DNA of 55,931 nt, taken from IMG/VR virus record IMGVR_UViG_3300037487_002061, positions 1 through 55,931 of that record; one strand, 5' to 3'. The DNA comes from a virus. The translations under genes were made by a program, and so were the position numbers. Position 1 is the stretch's first letter, and every line of letters starts with the position of its first letter. This document shows, piece after piece, positions 14,153 through 22,909 of the stretch. The notes beneath the pieces are model-generated. The model did not search any database and was not told the origin of the DNA. It worked only from the letters and a program-made list of their open reading frames with translations.

Positions 14153-15690
14153 TGAGTTAAAATACTAGGAATTGAATTATCGGGTTCATCCTCTTCCAAG
14201 TCAACGTCATTATTGTTCATAGACCTAACGATATCGTGTAAGTCTCCTTTTTCAGTGATATTAAAATTCTCAAACTGTAGATTAATAAAGTTTGGTTTAT
14301 TGCTTCCATCTGGCATTTCAACTGGGTTGATCGCCCGAAGTGGATCTTTGCCCAAATGTCTCGCTTTTAAATTAATGAATTTATGACTTCCAAAACGATC
14401 ACCTTCTGAATGAATTTCTTCGGCAACTTTCTTTCTAAGTAAAAAGAGATGCGAACAGAAATGTGTAATTCCATCAGATAAAGAAACTACGCTTTCGTCA
14501 TCAACAATATTATCTGCGCTTCTATTAGAAGTAATGCCAAGTCTATTTGATTGAACCGAAGTAATCATGGATACACACGGTTTATTATCGAAGCAAAGAT
14601 CTCTATGAATTGTTTGCTTAAATTTATGAACCATATATGAAACTTGTTGCCAACCATCAACCTTGCCCATACTCCCAAAATCACTTTTAATATAGTCGAA
14701 GCTAAATATAAGTGGATTACCTCTGCCGATTTTTGAATAGTAAAATCTTTTTAAGATAGAACACATTTCGTCTGGACTCATGCCAGCAACGTTTTCATAA
14801 TAAAACTTCATGTTCTTTATCTTTCCCCAAGCAGATCTTACTCTATTAACAACTTGTTCTTGAGTAAGGTTTTTATATGTAGATGTTCTCCATTTGCCAG
14901 TTTGTAAAAGCCAAACAGGAACTCCTGTCATTGCAGAGCATTGACGGAAGATAAGTTCTTCTTCGCTCATTTCTCCGTTATCAAAATGCAGCACGGGGAC
15001 ATCATGCATTGCTGATATCTTGGTTGTATAGTCCATGCAGAATTGAGTCTTGCCAACTCCAGAACGAGCAACGACAACCGTAATGTTCCCTGCCATAAGC
15101 AAAGATCCATACATATCATTGATCTTTTCATGTGGCCCCATTAGTCCAAATGTTTCGATTGGATTATTGCCTCTCTCTTCAATGACCTCTTCCATAATCT
15201 CAAATAGATTAATAGAGCCAGAATCGCTCATCTCAAAATTTTTGAGATTATTATTATAGAGCTTGTCTGCTTGATCAAGTATTTCGCTGTACTTTAAACT
15301 AGGGTCTGCGCCTTTAACAAAGGCGGCAACGTCTTTGCAAGTTTTATAAATCTCTCTTCGTGCAGTAAATTTTTTGAGTTCTTTTACTGAAGACTCAAAT
15401 ACTTCTTCACTAATTCTAAAGAAAGCCAAAGAGTAAATATATTCTGGAATATCAATGCTGTCAGGAAAACTAACTTTTAATTGATTGATTCTTTGAATCA
15501 AAATTGTTTCATCGATTGTTTCTGCATTGTCTAAAGCGTGTCTTAGCAGTTTAAAGATTGAAATATTTACTTTCGAGTCTTCTGAATTGAAATCATTTTC
15601 TTTCAAAAAACTAGATACTTCAGCCCATTTCTTTTGGTGCTGAATAATTCCGCTTAATACTTTTTTTTCTAATTCGTATGAAAAAATCAT
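14149..15690 (-). CDS. dnaB: DnaB-like replicative helicase
   Basis: 513 residues. An N-terminal DnaB-like helical domain (ELEKKVLSGIIQHQKKWAEV) covers about 1-120. The RecA-fold motor follows, with Walker A ARSGVGKT (208-215), a motif 1a-like LHFDNGEMS and Walker B LIFSFDYIKSD. An Arg-finger-type region (HLFLLRKK, LKARHLGKDP) is near the C-terminus. The acidic tail may contact other fork proteins. It unwinds the template ahead of the polymerase. It overlaps the primase by 4 bp and the small gene upstream by 4 bp. Confidence 0.9.
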   Translation of the reverse strand: MIFSYELEKKVLSGIIQHQKKWAEVSSFLKENDFNSEDSKVNISIFKLLRHALDNAETIDETILIQRINQLKVSFPDSIDIPEYIYSLAFFRISEEVFESSVKELKKFTARREIYKTCKDVAAFVKGADPSLKYSEILDQADKLYNNNLKNFEMSDSGSINLFEIMEEVIEERGNNPIETFGLMGPHEKINDMYGSLLMAGNITVVVARSGVGKTQFCMDYTTKISAMHDVPVLHFDNGEMSEEELIFRQCSAMTGVPVWLLQTGKWRTSTYKNLTQEQVVNRVRSAWGKIKNMKFYYENVAGMSPDEMCSILKRFYYSKIGRGNPLIFSFDYIKSDFGSMGKVDGWQQVSYMVHKFKQTIHRDLCFDNKPCVSMITSVQSNRLGITSNRSADNIVDDESVVSLSDGITHFCSHLFLLRKKVAEEIHSEGDRFGSHKFINLKARHLGKDPLRAINPVEMPDGSNKPNFINLQFENFNITEKGDLHDIVRSMNNNDVDLEEDEPDNSIPSILTQ

Positions 15691-15911
15691 TGTTGTGTTT
15701 CGTCTTGATAGTTGTCAATAAAAAGTTCCATTGTTTTTCTCAAAGCCATACTAACGCAAAGATTTTCGAATTTGTTAACAATTGCGGGTTCTCCATCTGA
15801 GTTGACATAAAATAAAATAAATCCTTTTGTCCCGCCACTTGATGTCCCAGTTAAATCATAAAGTTTTGTTGTAATTGATTCTGGTAATTTGAATGAATCT
15901 TCTCTTGTCAT
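15687..15911 (-). CDS. small hypothetical protein in the replication operon
   Basis: 74 residues (MTREDSFKLPESITTKLYDL, GGTKGFILFYVNSDGEPAIV). The middle part looks like a short beta hairpin and the end like a helix (CVSMALRKTMELFIDNY). Both ends overlap neighbours by 4 bp, which strongly supports translation. Between endonuclease and helicase, it could be a helicase accessory protein, but no family is recognised. Confidence 0.6.
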   Translation of the reverse strand: MTREDSFKLPESITTKLYDLTGTSSGGTKGFILFYVNSDGEPAIVNKFENLCVSMALRKTMELFIDNYQDETQQ

Positions 15912-16315
15912 ATTAATTCTAATTTTTTTAAAAGTTCTTCGTCTAGCTTATCTGATTCTAGGATTCTTACAAGCTTAATGTTATTGATGTCGCAAAAATA
16001 TTCTTTTTTTTCATCACGTTGTAATTGAGACAAAAAATTCTGTCTTGAATTTCCATGAAAAAATTTATTAAATTTATAATGTTGATTGCCGTCTACTTCT
16101 AAAGCAATTTTTTTATTGGCATTATAAAAATCAATAGTTAATCTAGTTCCTACAACTGGTATTTCTTCAAAAACAATATCAGCAATCCAATATTGCCTTA
16201 GTAAATCCTTAACTCTTTTTTGAATCTTGCTTCTACATTTTTTGTCCCATTTAATTAAATATTTTGTAGAGTTTTTAAGTTTTATAGAACGTCCTCCTGT
16301 TGAAAGAAAGATCAT
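15908..16315 (-). CDS. Vsr/DUF559-like endonuclease, probable homing endonuclease
   Basis: 135 residues with a PD-(D/E)XK/Vsr-type core: LTIDFYNANKKIALEVDGNQ then HY (D62, E73, D75, H79), and a C-terminal YFCDINNIKLVRILES strand. It is a single small catalytic domain with a basic N-terminus (KWDKKCRSKIQKRVKDLLRQ). Such proteins act as repair or mobile endonucleases. Vsr-like forms have been described as free-standing homing endonucleases beside fractured phage replication genes. It sits between recA and a small gene with 4-bp overlaps on both sides. Its C-terminus matches the relic between the DnaE intein halves (9165-9311), so it may be the mobile relative. Confidence 0.7.
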   Translation of the reverse strand: MIFLSTGGRSIKLKNSTKYLIKWDKKCRSKIQKRVKDLLRQYWIADIVFEEIPVVGTRLTIDFYNANKKIALEVDGNQHYKFNKFFHGNSRQNFLSQLQRDEKKEYFCDINNIKLVRILESDKLDEELLKKLELI

Positions 16316-17424
16316 TTTGATAGAAAGTTTTCCTTGACAAAATTCGCTAGGATTTTTGTCATCTCCTCATCTTCTTCTAAGAATTCATAAATAGATTGTG
16401 TCCCTTGAAATTTATCTTTAATAGTTAAACCCTTGCTTTCAACATAGGCTTTGACTTCTGGATCAATCGTAAACCAAGATCCCGCTTTCTCAATGAGACC
16501 CCACATCATTAACATTTCAACAACTTCGCGCTCGATCCAAATAGATTTACCATTTAGTCTTCCATGTTTAATTGGATATTTTACAGTTTGACCACTTGAT
16601 TCGTTTGTCGATTTACAGATCAAGATTTTAGCCATATGTCCATAAATTTTATTTTCTGGAGTAATTTGTTGATTAGGCTTCTCAAGAATTTTATCTGATT
16701 TGTTTTGTTTTTGAAACTCTAAAATCCAATCTGGATAATGCAATAGCGCGTTTCCTCCACTAGAGTTTGTTTGATTATTTGCTTCAGCCTTGGCGTAAGG
16801 GTTAATATCAACTTTCGCTCTAACTTGAGAGATCATAATACACATATGCCCAAACTTAGACATCCCTAAACTCACTCTCTTTAAGAAGTCGGAACTCATT
16901 AAGGCTCCTGCGGCAACTTTTGCTGCATCGCTTGTTGATTTTTCTAATTCTGCTTTTGGCAGAAGTCCATCCATACTATCTACAACAATGCAGAATTTTT
17001 CTTTGTCAGAGTTGTTCTTCAATAATCCGCGCAAAAAATCGAATACAACATCATAAATATTACATTCAAAAACTAAACAGGTTCCACATACCCATTCTTC
17101 TGCACTAAATACAAAGTTCAGACCAGCTCTTGCTCTTATATCTTTCGATAATCTTCCTTCTGCCTTAATATATAAACCCTTGCTATTACTAATAGTGTTT
17201 AACATATTAAACATAACATGTAGAGCCTCATTTGTTTTGCCCCCCTCATTTGCACCAATGAATCGGTGCATTCCGCTTGCAAATCCTCCACCTAAATAAG
17301 AATCTAAAATCATGCTTCCGCTTGAAACAAGATAATCTTCTGCCGTAGTTTCTAAATTGTAATGGAATTCCTTGTTACTTTTTAAGAATTCCTTTGTATA
17401 ATCAATTGTATTTGTTTTACTCAT
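16312..17424 (-). CDS. RecA/UvsX-like recombinase
   Basis: 370 residues. Walker A is GANEGGKT (57-64), with Gly at the position where RecA has Ser. Walker B is FCIVVDSMDGLLP. The L2 region with NQTNSSGGNALLHYPDWILE and the C-terminal extension fit the UvsX/RecA group. It should form a filament on single-stranded DNA for strand exchange and recombination-dependent replication with the SSB at 32963-33541. It overlaps the first gene of the operon by 8 bp and the endonuclease gene by 4 bp. The C-terminus (residues 300-370) is helical and acidic, as in phage recombinases. Confidence 0.88.
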   Translation of the reverse strand: MSKTNTIDYTKEFLKSNKEFHYNLETTAEDYLVSSGSMILDSYLGGGFASGMHRFIGANEGGKTNEALHVMFNMLNTISNSKGLYIKAEGRLSKDIRARAGLNFVFSAEEWVCGTCLVFECNIYDVVFDFLRGLLKNNSDKEKFCIVVDSMDGLLPKAELEKSTSDAAKVAAGALMSSDFLKRVSLGMSKFGHMCIMISQVRAKVDINPYAKAEANNQTNSSGGNALLHYPDWILEFQKQNKSDKILEKPNQQITPENKIYGHMAKILICKSTNESSGQTVKYPIKHGRLNGKSIWIEREVVEMLMMWGLIEKAGSWFTIDPEVKAYVESKGLTIKDKFQGTQSIYEFLEEDEEMTKILANFVKENFLSK

Positions 17425-17797
17425 TGTCTAAAAATTGGCGTATTGTTCTTGGCCTTGGTTTCACTATATCATCACCGAATTTCTCGCCTGAGTCAATAAG
17501 TATTTCTGATTTTTTAGGCTTGTATTTAAATTCTTTATATTTCAAATCAAGAAATTTAATTCCATCAGCAGTAAGAAGCCACTTTATAGTCCCAGATAAT
17601 TTAAATAATGGCTTGACCTTGGACAAGAAATCTAGATCATTATTAAATTTTTCAAAGACCTTTGTCGCGGTCATCATGTCTAAAGCAAAATTAGACGATT
17701 TACTTCCATCGAGTAATCGTTTTATAAATTCTTTTCTTTCTTTGAAAAAAGATTTAACCTGTTTCTTGGGTGCAGAAACTTTTTTAGGACGAGGCAT
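17417..17797 (-). CDS. first gene of the replication operon, unknown function
   Basis: 126 residues with a very basic N-terminus (MPRPKKVSAPKKQVKSFFKE) and a mixed helical body, ending KPRPRTIRQFLDNE. The basic tail suggests nucleic-acid binding. It precedes recA with an 8-bp overlap and follows a strong sigma70-like promoter, so it is an early gene. An antisense frame of similar length exists on the other strand but has no promoter or operon context. Function is not recognised. Confidence 0.6.
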   Translation of the reverse strand: MPRPKKVSAPKKQVKSFFKERKEFIKRLLDGSKSSNFALDMMTATKVFEKFNNDLDFLSKVKPLFKLSGTIKWLLTADGIKFLDLKYKEFKYKPKKSEILIDSGEKFGDDIVKPRPRTIRQFLDNE

Positions 17798-17803
17798 TAT
17801 GCT

Positions 17804-17832
17804 AATATAATGCAGATTTATATTATTGTCAA
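17804..17832 (-). promoter_or_regulatory. strong sigma70-like promoter of the replication operon
   Basis: On the minus strand: TTGACA (plus coordinates 17827-17832), a 17-bp spacer, and TATATT (17804-17809). Only 6 bp remain to the ATG at 17797, so transcription should begin at or next to the start codon. Confidence 0.75.
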
Positions 17833-17928
17833 CTGTTTTGCAGACGAGACTTTAGAATCAACTAAATAAATTCAAAAATCTAGAGAACAGAGATGTGTTT
17901 GTAGAAGAGGTATAACCATTTTGTTTAA

Positions 17929-18117
17929 TTAAATTTCCTTTAGAAACTTAGCTTTTGCTTTCGCTCCGAAAACTAAACGCACTTCTTCTTTGGCGTATTT
18001 GTCGGCCTCGTCTCTAGTGTCTGCCCGAAAAGAAATAGTTAATCCTTCGGTACATTCGTGACTACTTTTAATAGAGTATATGTATTTTTTGGCTTTTGGT
18101 TGTGTTTTTGTTTGCAT
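17929..18117 (-). CDS. small hypothetical protein (62 aa)
   Basis: 62 residues (MQTKTQPKAKKYIYSIKSSH, then ISFRADTRDEADKYAKEEVR). A short beta strand is followed by a helix, in the style of small phage 'ferredoxin-like' accessory proteins. It starts 7 bp after the Gmd gene ends. Between it and the replication operon (17798-17928) lie only the operon's promoter and AT-rich sequence, with no terminator. Function unknown. Confidence 0.5.
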   Translation of the reverse strand: MQTKTQPKAKKYIYSIKSSHECTEGLTISFRADTRDEADKYAKEEVRLVFGAKAKAKFLKEI

Positions 18118-18124
18118 AAATTAT

Positions 18125-19174
18125 TTATAATATAATGTCATTTTTAACCATCTTCTTTACAAGATCGGCAAAAGTTGATTTAGGAATCCACCCTAGTTCT
18201 TCGCGAGCTTTGCTTGAATCTCCCAAAAGAAGCTCGACTTCTGCTGGGCGATAAAATTTAGGATTAATTTTTACTAGTTGAGTATTATGTAATTCACTAA
18301 AATCGCTAAGATAATTAGGGAGCTGATACATTTCATTTAATTTTTCTCCTGCCCATATGCCGTCAATACCTGCCGCCTTAAATGCTAATTCTACAAATTC
18401 GCGGATAGTGTGAGTTTCGTCAGACGAAAGCACATATTCTTTTGGGCTATCTTGATTAAGCATTAGCCATACTCCTTCGATAAAATCTTCGGCATCACTC
18501 CAATCTCTTTTTGCGTCTAAATTGCCAAGTTCAAGAGGTTCGAATTTTTCTTTGTTTTTTATTGCTTGAGCTATTCTTGCAACGTTTTTTGTAATTTTGC
18601 GAGTTACAAATTCTTCGCCACGACGAGTTCCTTCGTGATTAAATAACCAGCCTTGAATAGCGTAAAGATTATAGGAGTCCCTATAGACCTTAACAAGATG
18701 TCTAGCGGAGGCTTTGGACGCGCCATAGGGACTTCTTGGTCTAAGAGGATGATTCTCGTCTTGTGGAGAATATGCAACATCGCCAAATTCCTCTGAAGAC
18801 CCAGCATTATAATAACGACATTGTGGCGCGAATTTTCTAATGGCTTCTAACTGATAAAGAACTGCCATACAATTAGTATTCATATGATTAACTGGCATAG
18901 TCCAACTATTACCAACAAAAGAATTTGCCGCAAAATTAATAAAATAATCTGGTTTTTCTGTACGGATTACTTCTTCGACATTGTTCGAATCAGTAATATC
19001 TAAATCAATTAATTTAAATCTAGGATTATCTTTTAAATGATCTATGTTTTGATGATTGGTTACGCTAAGTCTACGAACGCCAGCAATAATTGCGTGTTCT
19101 GTATTCTTGAGAAGAAAGTCTGCCATAAAACTACCGTCTTGACCTGTAACTCCTGTTATAATGATTTTTTTCAT
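18125..19174 (-). CDS. gmd: GDP-mannose 4,6-dehydratase
   Basis: 349 residues from the ATG at 19174. This start is preferred to an upstream TTG because GGAAG lies 6-10 bp before it and the protein then begins MKKIIITGVTGQDGSFMADF, as the family does. Other hallmarks are the GSSEEFGDVAYSPQDENHPL region, RSPYGASK with the catalytic Tyr/Lys, WLFNHEGTRRGEEFVTRKIT, and LGNLDAKRDW. It converts GDP-mannose to GDP-4-keto-6-deoxymannose, the precursor of fucose, rhamnose or perosamine sugars. It ends the glycan cassette. The sugar made could decorate virions or alter host surface glycans. Confidence 0.93.
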   Translation of the reverse strand: MKKIIITGVTGQDGSFMADFLLKNTEHAIIAGVRRLSVTNHQNIDHLKDNPRFKLIDLDITDSNNVEEVIRTEKPDYFINFAANSFVGNSWTMPVNHMNTNCMAVLYQLEAIRKFAPQCRYYNAGSSEEFGDVAYSPQDENHPLRPRSPYGASKASARHLVKVYRDSYNLYAIQGWLFNHEGTRRGEEFVTRKITKNVARIAQAIKNKEKFEPLELGNLDAKRDWSDAEDFIEGVWLMLNQDSPKEYVLSSDETHTIREFVELAFKAAGIDGIWAGEKLNEMYQLPNYLSDFSELHNTQLVKINPKFYRPAEVELLLGDSSKAREELGWIPKSTFADLVKKMVKNDIIL

Positions 19175-19176
19175 AA

Positions 19177-20163
19177 TTACTTCCAAAAAGAATATATATT
19201 TTTCTCTACTTCGTAAAGCATTTTTTTAACATTTCTTTTTGGTTGATCCTTCGCCCATAAAAACATTTTATCAATTAAATTTTCTAATGAGGTGTTGTCT
19301 TGAAATTCTAATAATAATTTAGCTTTTGCATGATCACAAAAAGCATGTTTTACTTCGCGTCTATTTTCTTTATGTTCAATAGTTGGACTATATCCATATT
19401 TTAAACCAACTTTTTTAACAATTTCGGCAACTTGGCTTATTGACCAATATTTATCGGCCCCAATATTAAAAATTTCTCCATCAAAATTATTAATTAATTT
19501 TTCAAAAGGTTCCATGTAATATTTAATATCAGAAAAAGCTCTTGTTTGTTCTCCATCTCCATATATAAACATTGGTTGATTTGTAATTGTTTTATATATA
19601 AAAATACCAATTACATTTCTATATCTATCCCATATATTTTGATAAATCCCTAAAACATTATGAGGTCTAACTATATTATATTTTAATCCAAATTGTTCAT
19701 AACAAGTTTTTAAGTCCATTTCAACGGCATATTTAGCAATTCCATATGGATCTATTGGTTGAGGAATCATATTTTCTTTGAATGGAGCTTCTTGATTTCC
19801 ATAAACGGCCATTGAAGAAGTAAATATTAATTTACAATCATGTTTTATGCATTCATTAATAACAGAAGAAGAAGCTATTACATTATTTTTATAATTAAAA
19901 CATCGAATAAATGGAGATAATCCTTCTGCGGCATAAGCTGCAAAATGAAAAACTACATCTGGTTTATGTAGAGTAAAAATATCAGAGACATCTTCCTCTC
20001 CTAGAATTTTATTGTAAAATATAAAATTTTTATTTTCTGGAAGTAAATCTTTATAGCCTCCAGAAAAATCATCTATTCCTATTATTTGATAGCCTTTATT
20101 TAGTAAATATCTACAAAAATTATTTCCTAAAAGACCTGCTACTCCAGTAATTAAAATTTTCAT
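19177..20163 (-). CDS. GalE-like NAD-dependent sugar epimerase/dehydratase
   Basis: 328 residues. The NAD-binding loop is GVAGLLGNN, the catalytic Ser region TSSMAVYGNQ and the active site YGIAK. The extended SDR fold and the C-terminal part (IFNIGADKYWSISQVAEIVK) resemble UDP-glucose/UDP-GlcNAc 4-epimerases. The exact substrate cannot be read. It abuts gmd with 2 bp between the stop and its ATG and overlaps the methyltransferase upstream by 4 bp, so it is co-transcribed in the sugar cassette. Confidence 0.85.
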   Translation of the reverse strand: MKILITGVAGLLGNNFCRYLLNKGYQIIGIDDFSGGYKDLLPENKNFIFYNKILGEEDVSDIFTLHKPDVVFHFAAYAAEGLSPFIRCFNYKNNVIASSSVINECIKHDCKLIFTSSMAVYGNQEAPFKENMIPQPIDPYGIAKYAVEMDLKTCYEQFGLKYNIVRPHNVLGIYQNIWDRYRNVIGIFIYKTITNQPMFIYGDGEQTRAFSDIKYYMEPFEKLINNFDGEIFNIGADKYWSISQVAEIVKKVGLKYGYSPTIEHKENRREVKHAFCDHAKAKLLLEFQDNTSLENLIDKMFLWAKDQPKRNVKKMLYEVEKNIYSFWK

Positions 20164-20726
20164 TGTTTTTTAAATGAACCCCATAAATTATTTTTTGCCT
20201 CATTAAATAAATATGGTTGTAAATTCAATTTATCAACGGCCCCTTTAATCGCAAACATATAGCTTTCTGCAATAGAAGGCCAATTAATTTCTGATTGAAT
20301 TCTATTATATGTTTCTGAATCATCCATAAAATCATGACACATGATAATATCTCCAGATTTTAAGCTTTCACTAAATACATTAAATTCGTGATTTTTATTA
20401 CCTCCATCACATAATAGTAATGTTTGTCCTTCAGATGAGATTAAATCATGAATCTCTTGAGAAGCTTCAGAAAAAACATTTTTTTGAATAAAATTAATAT
20501 TTTCTTTTTGTGGGTCAATCATTAAATATTCATCCGTTATATCAAATGAATAAATATCACATTTTTCAGGTCTATTATCGCTTAACCATAATGTTAAGCC
20601 GCCTCTATTAGTTCCAATTTCTATAATTCTAGAAAAAGAATTTTCTAGAATTACTTTTTTGAAAAAAATGTCAATAGTATTTGTTTGAGCTAAACAAATA
20701 TTTTTATAAAAGTAAAATGGTTCCAT
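20160..20726 (-). CDS. class I SAM methyltransferase-like protein (CmcI-like)
   Basis: 188 residues. Motif I is RIIEIGTNRGGLTLWLSDNR, followed by an acidic strand end DIYSFDITDE and later LLLCDGGNKNHEF, the pattern of CmcI-type cephalosporin hydroxylase/methyltransferases common in glycan clusters. It probably methylates a sugar or peptide moiety. It overlaps the epimerase by 4 bp. Confidence 0.7.
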   Translation of the reverse strand: MEPFYFYKNICLAQTNTIDIFFKKVILENSFSRIIEIGTNRGGLTLWLSDNRPEKCDIYSFDITDEYLMIDPQKENINFIQKNVFSEASQEIHDLISSEGQTLLLCDGGNKNHEFNVFSESLKSGDIIMCHDFMDDSETYNRIQSEINWPSIAESYMFAIKGAVDKLNLQPYLFNEAKNNLWGSFKKQ

Positions 20727-20768
20727 ATTAAAAATTAATGTTGTTGTATTATTTGTAAATTTAAATTA

Positions 20769-21308
20769 TTAATCATCTTTTTCTATTAAAATCATAACAT
20801 TATCTGATAAAGGTCTTTCATGTCTTAAATCTATTATTTTAACATTTTTATATAAATTTAAAAAATAATTTTTGTCTTTATCAATATTTTGAATATCTTC
20901 AATAATATATTTTCCTTTATTTTTTAATTTTTTAAATAAAAATTCAAATGATATTAATTGATCATCAAGTCTATGACTTCCATCATCAATAATATAATCA
21001 AAATATTCATCATTGAAAATATCACTAAATTCTTTTTTACATGCATTATTCTGTATAAATTTCCATCCTGTTTCTGGATAAATATAGTTTTTATGAATAT
21101 CAACTGCTATTATTTCGCTATTATCAAAATAATCAGCCCACATCATAGCACTGTCTCCCCTTGCACAACCAATTTCTAGTAGTTTAATATTAGATGTTTT
21201 TTCTAGAATTTTCTCGTAAGAATCTATATAAGAATGTAAACCACCCTTATCACCACTTCCTCCGTTTGGATTTTCATATTTTTTAAAGCTGTTAAATAAT
21301 TTTTTCAT
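20769..21308 (-). CDS. class I SAM methyltransferase (macrocin O-methyltransferase-like)
   Basis: 179 residues. KLLEIGCARGDSAMMWADYF is motif I, IIAVDIHKNY the acidic strand end, and YFDYIIDDGSHRLDDQL the metal-binding Asp region typical of sugar O-methyltransferases of the MycE/TylF type. The next gene lies 42 bp downstream. The region is extremely AT-rich, unlike the replication genes. The likely substrate is a sugar built by the neighbouring enzymes, which is inference. Confidence 0.7.
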   Translation of the reverse strand: MKKLFNSFKKYENPNGGSGDKGGLHSYIDSYEKILEKTSNIKLLEIGCARGDSAMMWADYFDNSEIIAVDIHKNYIYPETGWKFIQNNACKKEFSDIFNDEYFDYIIDDGSHRLDDQLISFEFLFKKLKNKGKYIIEDIQNIDKDKNYFLNLYKNVKIIDLRHERPLSDNVMILIEKDD

Positions 21309-21350
21309 AAATTTATATTTATTTTATGTTTTTAATATACATTTTTCTAA

Positions 21351-22109
21351 TCATACTTCAATGAATGAATAATTATGTATAAAATCTTTTCCATTAAATG
21401 GTCTACTAAATTCTTCTTCTATAATTTGATTCCAGTTTTTATCATTTGAATGACCCCAAGAAGAAACTTTTCTCAATAATTTAATTTTACATTCTTCTTC
21501 TGAATTTCCTTTTGCCCAACTATAATGATGTATAAGTGGCAAATTTATTAAAGATTTAACGTTTCTATGGCAAGGGTCTTTTAATAAATTCCATCTTTCA
21601 TGAGTTGACATAAAATCTTCATAAAATAAAATATTTTTTTTGCATAAAACTGGACCCTCTTCCCAAGTTGTTGCTTGATATTTTTTATTTCTAAAATACC
21701 AATAAACATTAAATATGTAAGAATTATATTGATTTAAATCTATTGACTCAATCCATTTTTTCATCTCGTCTCCATCAATTATTTCATCACCATCTAAAAA
21801 TAAAATATAATCATATTTAGCTTTAATATTATTATTAAAGCGAGTTATATTGTGCCAATATTTGAAACACATAGTTTGATTTTCAGATTTTTCTTCTACA
21901 ATTGGATTGTATGAAATTTTATTAAAATTAGCTTTATTTTTTAACAGATTTTTTGTTTTTTCTATTAAGTTTTTATTTTCATCTTCTCCGTTGAAAAATT
22001 TATCAACATATGATATTTGAATATCATCAGTAACTTTTAGAGCTTCTGTTATAGCTTTTTCCAAAAATTCAAAATCATTTGAGGAATAGTTATAAGAAAT
22101 TGTTATCAT
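21351..22109 (-). CDS. family 2-like glycosyltransferase
   Basis: 252 residues. A GT-A-like core is seen with KYDYILFLDGDEIIDGDE, a D-x-D type metal site, followed by THERWNLLKDPCHRN and a C-terminal His-rich part. The N-terminus lacks the canonical 'SIIIPxYN' but begins with a strand (MITISYNYSS). It transfers a sugar from a nucleotide donor; specificity cannot be read. A neighbour of other transferases in the same direction, with 5 bp to the next gene. Confidence 0.7.
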   Translation of the reverse strand: MITISYNYSSNDFEFLEKAITEALKVTDDIQISYVDKFFNGEDENKNLIEKTKNLLKNKANFNKISYNPIVEEKSENQTMCFKYWHNITRFNNNIKAKYDYILFLDGDEIIDGDEMKKWIESIDLNQYNSYIFNVYWYFRNKKYQATTWEEGPVLCKKNILFYEDFMSTHERWNLLKDPCHRNVKSLINLPLIHHYSWAKGNSEEECKIKLLRKVSSWGHSNDKNWNQIIEEEFSRPFNGKDFIHNYSFIEV

Positions 22110-22114
22110 AAATT

Positions 22115-22909
22115 TTAAATTTTTGACTTTATATAATTTATTAAAGAATTTTCGCTATAGTAATTCTTCCAAGCATTATATGAATTGGTGCATGAATTTT
22201 CTAATTTTTCTTTATTATTTAAAAGATCTACTATTAGATCAACAATTGATACTTCATCATTCCAATTTACTTTATAATAAAATTCTTTATCATAAAGCCA
22301 ATTTTTTGGTAAATTTTCACTTGCAATAATAGTACATCCAAAAATACAAGATTCAAAAAATCTAAAATTTTCTGGAGTTATTTGTCCATCTAAACATAGA
22401 GATATTTTTGAATTACATAAATTTTCAGAATATTCTAACATATTAGAGCTTTGTTTAAAACATGCTGATATAGATAAATTTCTTTTTTGTAATTCTTGTA
22501 TAATTGAATTTACTATAGAATATCTTGTTGTATGAAAGTTTCCTTGAAATGAAATATCGTATGATCTTTCATTAATATTTTTAAAAGGAAGTTTAACTAA
22601 TGATTTGTTATAGCCTTGTGGTATAGGAAATATTTTTAATTCTTCTTGTTCGGGAAATACATAATTTTTAAAAACAACTTTAATATTATTTATATAAGAA
22701 GGCGCTGTGTATTTTTCATCTGAAATTAAAAAAATAATACAATCTTTTTTATCATTGATTGGAAGTGTTTCTAAATTATCTGTAAAAATTATAGTTTCAT
22801 TTTCAAAAAAAATATCTTCTTGCATTAGCCTAAAGATATTAGAATAATATCTCCATTCCCATGACTCTTCATTTTTAAGTCTATTTGATTTATCTATTAT
22901 AAGTTTCAT
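22115..22909 (-). CDS. exostosin/GT47-like or GT-B glycosyltransferase
   Basis: 264 residues. The C-terminal signature NSKISLCLDGQITPENFRFF followed by ESCIFGCTIIASENLPKNWL is the pattern of GT-B transferases with the donor-binding 'E-x-x-R-x-x-E-x-x-x-x-G' element (exostosin-like family). YDISFQGNFHTTRYSIVNSI is the inter-domain block also typical. The protein is shorter than eukaryotic exostosins and consists of the catalytic core only. It lies 0-1 bp after the DUF5672 gene. Confidence 0.65.
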   Translation of the reverse strand: MKLIIDKSNRLKNEESWEWRYYSNIFRLMQEDIFFENETIIFTDNLETLPINDKKDCIIFLISDEKYTAPSYINNIKVVFKNYVFPEQEELKIFPIPQGYNKSLVKLPFKNINERSYDISFQGNFHTTRYSIVNSIIQELQKRNLSISACFKQSSNMLEYSENLCNSKISLCLDGQITPENFRFFESCIFGCTIIASENLPKNWLYDKEFYYKVNWNDEVSIVDLIVDLLNNKEKLENSCTNSYNAWKNYYSENSLINYIKSKI

